A stretch of DNA of 46,114 nt from Bacteroidales bacterium (GCA_025455395.1 JALOMO010000044.1:1-46114), one strand, 5' to 3'; counted from the stretch's first letter, positions 1 through 9,063 are shown. Translations and numbers: made by a program. The notes: generated by a model from the sequence alone, not told the origin.

Positions 1-1252
1 AGGAAATTCTGGCGCCAAGCAGACGCAGGTATTCAAAAAACTCCGGAAATGATTTATTGATAGCTTCGGCACCTGTTATGGTTACCTCTCCCCTGCTGCC
101 CAGGGCCATTACTGCGGCCATCATTGCAATGCGGTGGTCATTGAATGAAGAGACAACAGCCCCGCGTACCTCTCCGCCGTCAATCAGCAGGTCGTCACCC
201 TCGACCCGTGCAGAGATGTTCATGGCAGCCAGAACATCAATAATCGCTCTGGACCGGTTACTTTCCTTATGTGCCAGCCTGCTGACTCCTGAGATTCTGG
301 AGGTGCCTTTGCAGTAAGCTGCCAGGGCAGCAAGGGGTGGGAATAGATCGGGTGAGTCGGCAGCCTCAAACGTAAAGGCTTTCAAGGGGGATTGGATTGA
401 GGTTATCATCCCGGCATCTGCAACTAATTTAGCACCGGATTTACGAAGAACATCAACAACAGCCATGTCAGCCTGGAGACTGTCAGGGATAAGGTTTGTC
501 AAGGTAACCTTACCGGCAATGGCTCCGGCAACAAGCAGAAAAGCTGCCCCGCTCCAGTCGCCCTCAACAATATATTCGCGGGCCTTGTATTTCTGGTTAC
601 CAGGGACTTTAAACCTGGTAAAGGAGTTATTCTCAATCGAGATCCCAAAATCCTCCAGAAGCTTAACAGTAAGGCTTATATAGGGTCTGCTTTTAAGGTT
701 GTGAACTATTATTTCGCTGTCAGAACTGAGTAATGGAAGTGCCATCAGCAGGCCGGTCAGCAGTTGGGAGCCGGCAGAACCGTCAATTGAAATTGTCCCG
801 GGTGATAACTCGCCTGTCAGGGTAACAGGGAGGTGCCCCCCGCTTGTCTCAACCCTGACACCCATCTGCTCAAGGGCATCCTTTATCATCAATACAGGCC
901 TGCCGGTGAGTGACCCTTCTCCTGTAAATGTTACCTCTCTTCTAAGCAGTACTGCCAGGGGTGCAAACATCCTCATAGCGAGGCCTGACTCACCGCAATG
1001 GAGGGTAACCGGGGAAGAGCCAGGTCTTAGACCTGACTCTATCATAAGGGCATCACCGTTTCGGGTTACAGATGCACCCAATGACTCAGCCATACCAGTT
1101 GCAGCCACTGCATCGCTGCAATATGACGGATTACGAATGACAGTGGTGCCCTGTGAAAGAAGTCCTGCCGCTATGGCCCTCTGCGTGAGACTTTTGCTGG
1201 GCGGGGCATTGACAGTACCTATCAGATGCGATGGATGTATGGTGATTTTCAT
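1..1252 (-). CDS. aroA: 3-phosphoshikimate 1-carboxyvinyltransferase (EPSP synthase), C-terminus cut off by window edge
   Basis: Open minus frame from ATG at 1252 (MKITIHPSHLIGTVNAPPSKSLTQRAIAAGLLS...) continuing through ...SGAAFLLVAGAIAG...FNDHRIAMMAAVMALGSRGEVTI... to the window start; typical EPSP synthase motifs. Absent from the ORF list because the stop lies outside the window. Confidence 0.95.
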   Translation of the reverse strand, partial: MKITIHPSHLIGTVNAPPSKSLTQRAIAAGLLSQGTTVIRNPSYCSDAVAATGMAESLGASVTRNGDALMIESGLRPGSSPVTLHCGESGLAMRMFAPLAVLLRREVTFTGEGSLTGRPVLMIKDALEQMGVRVETSGGHLPVTLTGELSPGTISIDGSAGSQLLTGLLMALPLLSSDSEIIVHNLKSRPYISLTVKLLEDFGISIENNSFTRFKVPGNQKYKAREYIVEGDWSGAAFLLVAGAIAGKVTLTNLIPDSLQADMAVVDVLRKSGAKLVADAGMITSIQSPLKAFTFEAADSPDLFPPLAALAAYCKGTSRISGVSRLAHKESNRSRAIIDVLAAMNISARVEGDDLLIDGGEVRGAVVSSFNDHRIAMMAAVMALGSRGEVTITGAEAINKSFPEFFEYLRLLGARIS

Positions 1253-1300
1253 CTTGTTAATTTCCAACAGGATTTATTCGTGAGTATTCACCATGCGAAT

Positions 1301-2413
1301 TTATGCTTCTTTCATCACTTTCATCTGGTGATTTATTGATTCCTGGTGTATTGCTTCAAGAATCACCGTAATGAAATCAGAAGAGAGCCCTCTTTTCTCT
1401 CCCTTTTCTATTGCTCTGGTAAGGATCTCCTTCCACCGAGCGCTCTGAAGAATTGTAATATTATGTTCTTTCTTGTACTTTCCTATAGTCTCCGCAACCA
1501 GCATACGGCTCTCGAGAATGTCAAGAAGCTGATCATCATAAATATCTATCTGACTTCTTAGTTCGTGAAGTGCATTGATGAAGTCAGAATCCTTCGTTTC
1601 CGGGTCTCTGAGCACTATCTGGCTGATAAGTTGTACAAGGTCAGAGGGTGTGAGTTGTTGTTTCTTGTCGCTCAGGGCGTTGTCAGGGTCAATATGAGAT
1701 TCGATCATCAGACCGTCGTAGTTGAGGTCCATCGCCTTCTGAGCAAGATCGAGGATGAATTTTCGGTGACCGCCCATATGACTTGGGTCGCAAAGAAGGG
1801 GTATATCAGGTATTCTCTGCCGCAGTTCGATGGCAATCTGCCATTTGGGCTGGTTACGGTAGGCTGTTTTCTCATAAGATGAGAATCCCCTGTGAATAGC
1901 ACCAACGTGCTTAATTCCTGCCTTACAGAGCCTCTCAACAGCTCCCACCCAGAGGTCGGGTTCAGGATTTATGGGGTTCTTGACCATGACCATTGTATTA
2001 ACACCCTGCAGCGCGTCTGAGATAGACTGCATTGCAAACGGATTAACAGAAGTCCTGGCACCGATCCACAGGATATCAATACCAAATTTAAGAGCTTCAT
2101 ATACATGTTTCTCAGTAGCGACTTCAACGGCAGTCGGCAGGCCATAATGCTCTTTAACCTGTTTCAGCCATTTAAGCCCCTCGGTTCCTACTCCTTCAAA
2201 CGAGTCTGGTCGTGTTCTGGGTTTCCACATCCCTGCGCGAAAGACATCTACTCTGCCTGACTCTGCAAGCAGCCTGGCAGTCTCCATCACCTGCTCTTCC
2301 GTCTCAGCACTGCATGGACCGGCAACCATCAGAGGTCTCTGCTTATATACTTTCCAGTTCTTCATCGGTACTATATCAAGTACCTTCTCCACCTCTTTTA
2401 TTTTTGTTTTCAT
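1301..2413 (-). CDS. bifunctional 3-deoxy-7-phosphoheptulonate synthase / chorismate mutase type II
   Basis: VAGPCSAETEEQ...FRAGMWKPRTRPDSFEG...CDPSHMGGHR DAHP synthase (KDO8P/DAHP family) plus C-terminal AroQ-type chorismate mutase (ELRSQIDIYDDQLLDILESRMLVAETIGKYKKE). Confidence 0.95.
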   Translation of the reverse strand: MKTKIKEVEKVLDIVPMKNWKVYKQRPLMVAGPCSAETEEQVMETARLLAESGRVDVFRAGMWKPRTRPDSFEGVGTEGLKWLKQVKEHYGLPTAVEVATEKHVYEALKFGIDILWIGARTSVNPFAMQSISDALQGVNTMVMVKNPINPEPDLWVGAVERLCKAGIKHVGAIHRGFSSYEKTAYRNQPKWQIAIELRQRIPDIPLLCDPSHMGGHRKFILDLAQKAMDLNYDGLMIESHIDPDNALSDKKQQLTPSDLVQLISQIVLRDPETKDSDFINALHELRSQIDIYDDQLLDILESRMLVAETIGKYKKEHNITILQSARWKEILTRAIEKGEKRGLSSDFITVILEAIHQESINHQMKVMKEA

Positions 2414-2438
2414 ATTAGTATTGTATGATAGTAATTTT

Positions 2439-3299
2439 TCAGTTTAGTATACGTGTTACCGCATTGGCTGTTATGATCAGTTCTCTGAGAGAAGCGGAGT
2501 CACCCGCTTCAATATATTTCTTAAACAGGTTCATCTTTTCAATATAAGTATCAATTGCTTCAATTATTGACTTTGCGTTGCCAGTGAAGATAGGCGCCCA
2601 GGTTTCGGCTTTGCTCTTTGAGAGCCTGACAGTGCTTTCGAACCCGCCAGCGGCAAGGGATAGAATATTCTTTTCGTCCTTTTCCTTTTCCAGGACACAC
2701 AGGGCAAGGGCGAAGGATGTTATATGGGATATATGCGAGACATAGGCTACATGAATATCATGTTCTGTTGAGTTCATAAACTGAAGCTTCATGTGAAGGG
2801 ACTGAAACAGTGCGGTGATGAGATGGAGAGCATCATTATCGCTACGTTCCGGATCACATATTATCGCCACCTTGTCGGTGAAGAGCGAGTCGATTGCAGC
2901 TGCCGGCCCCGAATATTCGGTACCAGCCATCGGATGGGCTGAGACATATCTTCCCCTTGCCGGATGATGGGCTACCGTGGCAGCTATATCTGCCTTTGTT
3001 GAACCCATGTCAGTGACCACTTTGTCTGTGCCGGCGATCATATTGAGTACCTGGGGCAGCAATATGCAATTGGTGTCGACGGGAGTACAAAGCAGAGTGA
3101 TATCTGCATTTTTAACAGCCTCCTCAAGCGGCAGAAATTCATCAGCGAGTCCGCGGTACATAGATATGGTACAATGCTGCTGATTGTTATCCACTCCAAT
3201 AATCTTACCCGTAAAGCCATTTGATCTCAATCCCTTTGCCAGGGAACCCCCGATCAAACCAAGTCCAACAATGGATATTGTAACTTTCATTTTCGTCAT
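2439..3299 (-). CDS. tyrA: prephenate dehydrogenase
   Basis: N-terminal Rossmann ISIVGLGLIGGSLAKGLR and AHPMAGTEYSGP motif; overlaps upstream aminotransferase by 4 nt. Confidence 0.92.
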   Translation of the reverse strand: MTKMKVTISIVGLGLIGGSLAKGLRSNGFTGKIIGVDNNQQHCTISMYRGLADEFLPLEEAVKNADITLLCTPVDTNCILLPQVLNMIAGTDKVVTDMGSTKADIAATVAHHPARGRYVSAHPMAGTEYSGPAAAIDSLFTDKVAIICDPERSDNDALHLITALFQSLHMKLQFMNSTEHDIHVAYVSHISHITSFALALCVLEKEKDEKNILSLAAGGFESTVRLSKSKAETWAPIFTGNAKSIIEAIDTYIEKMNLFKKYIEAGDSASLRELIITANAVTRILN

Positions 3300-4477
3300 C
3301 TTGATAGGTTTAACATGTGCTTTATCCGGTCATTTGCCTCATTAATAACAGCTTCTTTGGAACAGAGAGATATTCTTACATAGTTGTTGCCATTACTGCC
3401 GAAGACAGAGCCCGGAGTGATAAAAACATAAGCTTCATTCAGAATCTTTTCTGCAAGTTCATCTCCATCCTTCCAGTTGGCAGGTACTCTCCCCCAGAGA
3501 AAAAGTCCTGACTGCTCCGGGTCATAAGAACAGCCGAGCGTGCTCATAAGCTCCTCTGCAGCCCTTCTCCTGTCGCGGTAAATTTTATTCAGTTCATTGT
3601 ACCATGTCTTCGGGGCTGAGAGCGCTGCGACGGCTGCTGCCTGGAGAGGCTGAAACATCCCCGAATCCATATTGCTTTTAACTTTCAGGATGGCATTGAT
3701 AAAATCAGCGCGACCGGCGACCATACCTATCCTCCAGCCGGCCATATTATGTGATTTGCTCAGTGAGTTAAGCTCAAGAGCAACATCCCTGGCCCCGTCA
3801 GCAGAGAATATGCTTAAGGGGTTATCATTCAGGATAAAGCTGTATGGATTATCATTGCAGAGCAGAATACCGTGCCTGCCCGCAAACGAGACAAGATTGC
3901 TGAAGATCTCCTGTGATGCTTTTCTGCCTGTGGGCATATGAGGGTAGTTTATCCACATTATTTTTACATGGTTTAACCCTGCATCTTCAATCTCTTTCAA
4001 GTCAGGAACCCAGCCGTTTTCCCGGGTCAGATTATAATATCTTACAATACCCCCGGCAAGTTTTGTTGCTGCCTCATATGTAGGGTATCCCGGATTGGGA
4101 ATAAGAACTTCATCGCCAGGATCAAGGAAAGCCATGCTGATATGCATGATCCCCTCTTTGGAGCCCATCAGCGGTAGTATCTCATCAACCGGGTTCAGGT
4201 CAGTATCGAACCACTTGTTGTACCACTGAGCAAATGCAGTGCGCAGGCCGGGGATACCGATATAGCTCTGGTAACCATGGTTGGCAGGATTTAAGGAGTT
4301 CTGATGAAGAACCTGAATAACATCCCCGGAGGGAGAAAGATCGGGGCTTCCGATTCCGAGGCTGATGACATTGATTCCGTTTTGCCTCATGGCAGCTATC
4401 TGCTTGAGTTTACTGGAGAAATAGTACTCCTGTACAAGGTTAGCTCGTGCTGCGGGTTTAATTGTAACTTGTTTCAT
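3296..4477 (-). CDS. class I/II pyridoxal-phosphate aminotransferase (probable aromatic/aspartate-type)
   Basis: Full-length 393 aa, NPGYPTYEAATKLAGG, SLSKSHNMAGWRIG PLP-lysine motif; first structural gene of aromatic operon. Confidence 0.9.
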   Translation of the reverse strand: MKQVTIKPAARANLVQEYYFSSKLKQIAAMRQNGINVISLGIGSPDLSPSGDVIQVLHQNSLNPANHGYQSYIGIPGLRTAFAQWYNKWFDTDLNPVDEILPLMGSKEGIMHISMAFLDPGDEVLIPNPGYPTYEAATKLAGGIVRYYNLTRENGWVPDLKEIEDAGLNHVKIMWINYPHMPTGRKASQEIFSNLVSFAGRHGILLCNDNPYSFILNDNPLSIFSADGARDVALELNSLSKSHNMAGWRIGMVAGRADFINAILKVKSNMDSGMFQPLQAAAVAALSAPKTWYNELNKIYRDRRRAAEELMSTLGCSYDPEQSGLFLWGRVPANWKDGDELAEKILNEAYVFITPGSVFGSNGNNYVRISLCSKEAVINEANDRIKHMLNLSR

Positions 4478-4480
4478 ATC

Positions 4481-4509
4481 AAAAAAAAAGTCCCGTTCTC
4501 GCGGGACCT
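4481..4509 (-). terminator. intrinsic terminator (attenuator) in leader of aromatic amino acid operon
   Basis: On the minus strand: AGGTCCCG-CGAGAA-CGGGACTTTTTTTTT; 6 bp GC-rich stem (8 with A-U/G-U pairs) plus 9 consecutive T, ending 3 nt before the ATG at 4477. Confidence 0.85.
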
Positions 4510-4548
4510 CTCTGTTTATATTTCTGTATTATTTAATACACTATACAA

Positions 4549-4623
4549 CTATTCAGTCCCTCTTCCTTTCTGATAATAGAAAAAGTTAAACGAATAGGTA
4601 TATTTTGCAGTTTTGCCTGTCAT
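4549..4623 (-). CDS. Phe/Tyr-rich attenuator leader peptide MTGKTAKYTYSFNFFYYQKGRGTE
   Basis: 24-codon minus-strand ORF from ATG at 4623 to TAG ending at 4549; 4 Tyr + 3 Phe within 11 codons; followed by terminator hairpin and U-tract immediately before the aminotransferase start. Below the 60-aa cutoff of the supplied ORF track. Confidence 0.8.
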   Translation of the reverse strand: MTGKTAKYTYSFNFFYYQKGRGTE

Positions 4624-4680
4624 ATCAGGTGCTAAAGTACAAAAAAACTCATACGTTGATTCCCCGGAGACAAATTAAAA

Positions 4681-4688
4681 TAATTTTG
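4681..4688 (+). promoter_or_regulatory. Bacteroidota -7 promoter element upstream of CYTH gene
   Basis: TAATTTTG matches TAnnTTTG, 32 nt before the ATG at 4720; no convincing -33 TTTG. Confidence 0.4.
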
Positions 4689-4719
4689 TATACGGTGTTA
4701 AAGTAAAACCTCCAGCAAT

Positions 4720-5190
4720 ATGGCAATAGAAATTGAGAGAAAATTCCTGGTGACAGGGGATTTCAGGAATGAGGTCATTGAATCAGTAAATATCAGACAA
4801 GGTTACCTGGCGTCTGCACCGGAGCGTACTGTAAGAGTAAGGATAAAGGGCAACAGGGGATTTCTGACTGTGAAGGGAAAGACCGATGCCTCAGGTATAG
4901 GGAGGTTTGAATGGGAAAAGGAGATTGACAATGATGAGGCTGAGGATCTGTTGAACCTTTGTGAGCCCGGTATCATTGAGAAGACAAGGCACATAATTTA
5001 TGCGGGTAGCCATACATTTGAGGTGGACGAGTTTCGGGGGGAAAACAGCGGATTGATTATTGCTGAGGTCGAGCTCACATCTGCCGGGGAGGCTTTTGAT
5101 AAACCGTCATGGCTTGGACCTGAGGTTACCCATGACCATCGATACTACAACGCATGGTTGTCAAAGAATCCTTTTCGTCTCTGGAAATAG
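4720..5190 (+). CDS. CYTH domain-containing protein (triphosphate tunnel metalloenzyme)
   Basis: N-terminal MAIEIERKFLV signature, RVRIKGNRGFLTVKGK, FEWEKEI, FEVDEF motifs. Confidence 0.93.
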   Translation: MAIEIERKFLVTGDFRNEVIESVNIRQGYLASAPERTVRVRIKGNRGFLTVKGKTDASGIGRFEWEKEIDNDEAEDLLNLCEPGIIEKTRHIIYAGSHTFEVDEFRGENSGLIIAEVELTSAGEAFDKPSWLGPEVTHDHRYYNAWLSKNPFRLWK

Positions 5191-5269
5191 GAAATTCTTC
5201 CGGCACAGGGTGCAACTTGTAAAGGAAAGATAAATTGCTACATTTATAAAAAAACTCCGGACCCTTAAA

Positions 5270-5800
5270 ATGAAATTGAGGAAGGCAGATATAATGAAGT
5301 GGGTCATCGGATTCCTGCTGGTTGCTGTTGCCGTCACTATCGCATCATTAACGGTAGGCCGTGACATCTACTACGGGTCACGTGAAAACGGGTTATGGTC
5401 CTTCGCAATAGTAAATGCCGCGGGATATCTTTTTTTCCTATTCATGCCCGTGGAGCTGGCCTTCATCTACTATCTGTCGGGAGACATCAGCATCTGGGCT
5501 CTAAACTTCGTTGCTCTTGGCACAGCCATCCTGTCACAGTCAATCGATTATCTTATAGGATACATTCTCAGTGATAAAATCATTGACAGTCTTATCGGTC
5601 GCAGACGGTATGAAAAGGCAGAGGACAGGATAAGGAAGTACGGAAACATAGCAATACTGGTATTCAATGCCCTGCCTCTCTCCTCGCCTGTTATATCCCT
5701 TGCGGCAGGTATGCTCCGTCACAGGATACTCGATGCGTTAATCTGGACTGTTGCAGGGCTGGTCATGAAATACCTGCTACTTACAATAGTGTTTTCTTAG
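5270..5800 (+). CDS. small integral membrane protein, possibly DedA/VTT-like
   Basis: 176 aa, several hydrophobic segments, YLIGYILSDK...RKYGNIAILVFNALPLSSPVISLAAGMLR resembles VTT/DedA family; weak assignment. Confidence 0.6.
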   Translation: MKLRKADIMKWVIGFLLVAVAVTIASLTVGRDIYYGSRENGLWSFAIVNAAGYLFFLFMPVELAFIYYLSGDISIWALNFVALGTAILSQSIDYLIGYILSDKIIDSLIGRRRYEKAEDRIRKYGNIAILVFNALPLSSPVISLAAGMLRHRILDALIWTVAGLVMKYLLLTIVFS

Positions 5801-5873
5801 CTTCTCACCGGAGCCGGGAGGTTAATCTGATAAGTTCAAGATCAGAGGTACTTAAAGGCATGGTGAAGAAGAC

Positions 5874-6788
5874 TTAAAGCGGAAATTTTACCCCGGTAAG
5901 TGTTTCTGACATTTTCCACAGTAGTGCAGCCTGATCAGGCTTAAAGAGTTTCTTTGATTCGTCAGTAACTATCGGATAACCTCTGGTGCCATTTGGTCCG
6001 TCAGGTCCGATATATTCGCCACCCTTCAGACCTGGTTCCGTAGCTGCGTACAGAGTAGGCAGCGAACCCATCTCAGCTGACTGGATAAATAATTTCATAA
6101 GTTGTTTAACAAGCCACCCTGCCTCTTTCCCGGAGCCCCTTGATATCAGGTTTGTTGCACTGACACCAGGGTGGCAGGCAATGCTGATCAAACCATTTGC
6201 TGAACCATTGATACGATTCTGCAGTTCAATGGCAAAAAGCAGGTTACACAGTTTACTCTGCCTGTAGAATGTCATCGGGTTATATCCCTTTGATCCGTCG
6301 AGGTTATCAAAATTGATCTTTGCTTTTCTTGCGGCAATGCTGCTTACAGTCACTATTCGCGACCCGGGTGTGGCTGACAGCAGGGGGAGCAAATGTCCGG
6401 TAAGTGCAAAATGGCCGAGGTGGTTGACACCAAACTGCAGCTCAAAACCCTGTTCTGTCTTTCGGTACGGTGGCACCATTACTCCCGCATTATTTATCAG
6501 TATATCAAGGTTATTGAACCTGACCGAGAATTCCTCTGCAAATTGCCTCACTGATTTCAGGTCTCCCAGATCGAGATGCATCACTGTTACATTTGCATCA
6601 GGGTGCGAGTCTTTAATTTTTGTGGCTGCCTTCTCGCCTTTGTCAATGGTCCTGACAGCAAGTATTACCTCAGCACCTTTCGCAGCCAGCTTGACAGCCG
6701 CCTCATACCCGATACCGCTGGCTCCGCCTGTTATAATAACCCTTTTCCCGTTAAGATCACCTATCCGGTCTGCATCCCATTTTGTCAT
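5874..6788 (-). CDS. SDR family NAD(P)-dependent oxidoreductase (retinol dehydrogenase-like)
   Basis: ITGGASGIGYEAA, NNAGVM, YRQSKLCN (YxxxK) motifs. Confidence 0.92.
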   Translation of the reverse strand: MTKWDADRIGDLNGKRVIITGGASGIGYEAAVKLAAKGAEVILAVRTIDKGEKAATKIKDSHPDANVTVMHLDLGDLKSVRQFAEEFSVRFNNLDILINNAGVMVPPYRKTEQGFELQFGVNHLGHFALTGHLLPLLSATPGSRIVTVSSIAARKAKINFDNLDGSKGYNPMTFYRQSKLCNLLFAIELQNRINGSANGLISIACHPGVSATNLISRGSGKEAGWLVKQLMKLFIQSAEMGSLPTLYAATEPGLKGGEYIGPDGPNGTRGYPIVTDESKKLFKPDQAALLWKMSETLTGVKFPL

Positions 6789-6898
6789 TTCGATTTATTC
6801 TTTTAATAAGCACAACAAGCTTCTTTCTGAATTGTTCCCGTAAAGCCGGAGTATAGATAATACGAAATATCTAACTTCATTAATATCGGATAGCAATG

Positions 6899-7576
6899 TC
6901 AGAAGCTTAAAGCATAATTGACTGTGATAATATTTCTGTAGGCTGGTTTTGTAATATTACTTACATGATAAAGGTATTCCAGACCGATTGCGCTATGCTT
7001 AAAGATTCCATATTCTGCACCGATTGTATACCTTGTTTCTTCAATGAAAATATCATTATCGGCAAACATCTGGTTCCATACTTCAATGTTGGCATAGGGT
7101 TTCAGGGGGAGCCCCTTGACATCATAATCAACTTCAAATCTTGTCCTGCTGAACCAGATCGGCTTCTCGTCCTCCGGATCTTTAATATAGGTTTTTGTCT
7201 GTTCCTGGAATCTGTACCTGAGAGATAATGTAAACCTTCCCACCGGCATGTCACCTTTTGCCTGCAGCGCCCAGCGGTGTCTTGCATAATAATCCCCGTC
7301 TTTTTCCATCTTCATGATGAACCGGTAATAAACACCCGCGGAGAAATACTTATTGAATTTGTACCTGATCCCCGGCTCAAGATACCAGGAATCTATCTCT
7401 GAGGCATCATTAACCGTTCTGAGACAAGCTTCGAAATCAGCCCTGAAACCTTTGGCAAAATTGTAATCTGCTTTTAAATCATACCATATCCCGAAATCTG
7501 AATCCTGTGCTTTCAATAAGGAAGAGAGCAGAACGAACAGAGGGAGCAGAATGAACCTTCTATTCATCATCGTCAT
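6899..7576 (-). CDS. DUF2490 domain-containing outer-membrane protein
   Basis: Signal peptide plus beta-strand pattern, FGIWYDLKADYNF...LEPGIRYKFNKYFSAGVYYRF. Confidence 0.8.
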   Translation of the reverse strand: MTMMNRRFILLPLFVLLSSLLKAQDSDFGIWYDLKADYNFAKGFRADFEACLRTVNDASEIDSWYLEPGIRYKFNKYFSAGVYYRFIMKMEKDGDYYARHRWALQAKGDMPVGRFTLSLRYRFQEQTKTYIKDPEDEKPIWFSRTRFEVDYDVKGLPLKPYANIEVWNQMFADNDIFIEETRYTIGAEYGIFKHSAIGLEYLYHVSNITKPAYRNIITVNYALSF

Positions 7577-8258
7577 CCTCAGTTTTTATGCTTCCGTTGA
7601 GATCAGCCAGATTGACAGTTCTCTCCTTATCCTCATAATAGATTATAATGCGGCAGGTGTCCTTAAGGAAGTTGATTGGACCTATTTCAATCTTTCTTAT
7701 ATCCGTTATCCCTGTTCTTTCGCGGAGATCTGCAATCATCTCTTCGCGTTTATCCGGGGTGATAAGATTTATCTTTTCATAAACAATAGTTTTCGATGAG
7801 ATATGTCTCAACAGCCATACCTTTTCAAGCCCAAACACTATGAGAATCAATGCAAGGTTGGCAAAAAGGATCTCTGCGATGCCGGTCACTGCAGTAAGTG
7901 CATTTATAACAGATATGCCAATGACAAGAAAGAGGTAGGTCATTTCCCTGATAGGCATAGGGTTGGTTCTGTACCTTATTATCCCGAAGATCGCGAATAG
8001 CCCCAGTGCAAATCCTATCTGCAGGCTGACGCTTTCAAGGAGATAACAAAGAAGGAATACAACACTGGAAATGAGAATGTATGTAAAGAGATAATCCTTT
8101 CTCCTGGTTGAGCTATAGTAGAGCCAGCGTACCAGAAGGAGGATTGACGCTATGTTTATGCCGAAACGAAGTATAAGCTCAGGCATGGCCTGAAGATTAA
8201 ACAATTCCGTTGATGATGCTAAAACGAGGTTAATCCAAGCCATTCCTGTCATATTCAT
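7560..8258 (-). CDS. DUF4956 domain-containing membrane protein
   Basis: LGLFAIFGIIRYRTNPMPIREMTYLFLVIGISVINAL motif; overlaps genes on both sides. Confidence 0.88.
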   Translation of the reverse strand: MNMTGMAWINLVLASSTELFNLQAMPELILRFGINIASILLLVRWLYYSSTRRKDYLFTYILISSVVFLLCYLLESVSLQIGFALGLFAIFGIIRYRTNPMPIREMTYLFLVIGISVINALTAVTGIAEILFANLALILIVFGLEKVWLLRHISSKTIVYEKINLITPDKREEMIADLRERTGITDIRKIEIGPINFLKDTCRIIIYYEDKERTVNLADLNGSIKTEDDDDE

Positions 8259-9006
8259 TTTTAATCTTATTTAAGAGCAGTATTTTTGGTTTTATATTAT
8301 TCCTTTTGGGAATGTTATTCAGAAGAGCCATGCCGGTACAGTACTTACTGAATCCTGTGCTTCTCACACCCATGCTTTTCAGCCTCTGATAAAACATTGA
8401 CAGTACATTTGATTTATCTCTTTTTATTTCAGCGATTGCCAGGAAGGGCATTTCAACTGCATCACCCCTGAAATTGTGCCAGGACAGGTTATAGTCAACA
8501 GTTATTCTCTCCTCGTCGGCCAGGTTTACCAGGGTAATCCTTGTAAATCCGGTGTTAATAACCGGTTTAAGCAAAGCAGCATCGGCAGATACCAGTTCCT
8601 GAAGGAAGCTGCGCGAGGGTTCATCTTCATGTGGATCACCCTCATCACTTCTGATACGGGTCTTTGAAGTCCTTCCCTTGTTAGATTTCTCCTTAACCTC
8701 AAGGAATGTCAGTCCGTTGGTTTCGTAAGTCCTCATCCTTACCTTATACCTTGTCAGTTTGCCGGTGACATGCTGGTTATAGAAAAGCAGCGAGGGTGTA
8801 TCAAAATAGACTGTCTTATAATTGTACTCCCGTTCTCCATCAATTTCGAGTACCTGATAGTTGCTGCTGATGCTCGAAAGCAGTTCAGACATCCTGCTTA
8901 CCGGAAAGAGATATTTAGTATCGATCCGCGTCATAAGTCTGACGCTTGTCATCTCATCAAGCCCGATCGGTGCGAAATTATCAAGAATCTGTCTGAAGCT
9001 GGTCAA
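8230..9006 (-). CDS. VTC domain (polyphosphate polymerase-like) protein
   Basis: RIDTKYLFPV, YKTVYFDTPSLLFYNQH, RYKVRMRTY, FLEVKEKSNKGRTSKTR, IAEIKRDK, STGFSKYCTG tunnel motifs. Confidence 0.9.
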   Translation of the reverse strand: MTSFRQILDNFAPIGLDEMTSVRLMTRIDTKYLFPVSRMSELLSSISSNYQVLEIDGEREYNYKTVYFDTPSLLFYNQHVTGKLTRYKVRMRTYETNGLTFLEVKEKSNKGRTSKTRIRSDEGDPHEDEPSRSFLQELVSADAALLKPVINTGFTRITLVNLADEERITVDYNLSWHNFRGDAVEMPFLAIAEIKRDKSNVLSMFYQRLKSMGVRSTGFSKYCTGMALLNNIPKRNNIKPKILLLNKIKNEYDRNGLD

Positions 9007-9063
9007 ACCCTGGATTTAAAATTTTAGCAGAAATAATCGACTTTTTGGTCAATCTGGTTGTGC

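Noticed and set aside
57-1283. Plus-strand ORFs 57..317, 465..683 and 906..1283
   Set aside because: They lie antisense to a clear aroA frame on the minus strand and have no recognisable protein features.
1346-2418. Antisense ORFs 1346..1561, 1565..1882, 2212..2418 opposite the DAHP synthase gene
   Set aside because: Shadow frames of a well-conserved gene; no domain signatures.
6313-6843. 176-aa plus-strand ORF
   Set aside because: Fully antisense to the SDR oxidoreductase with its intact NAD-binding and YxxxK motifs.
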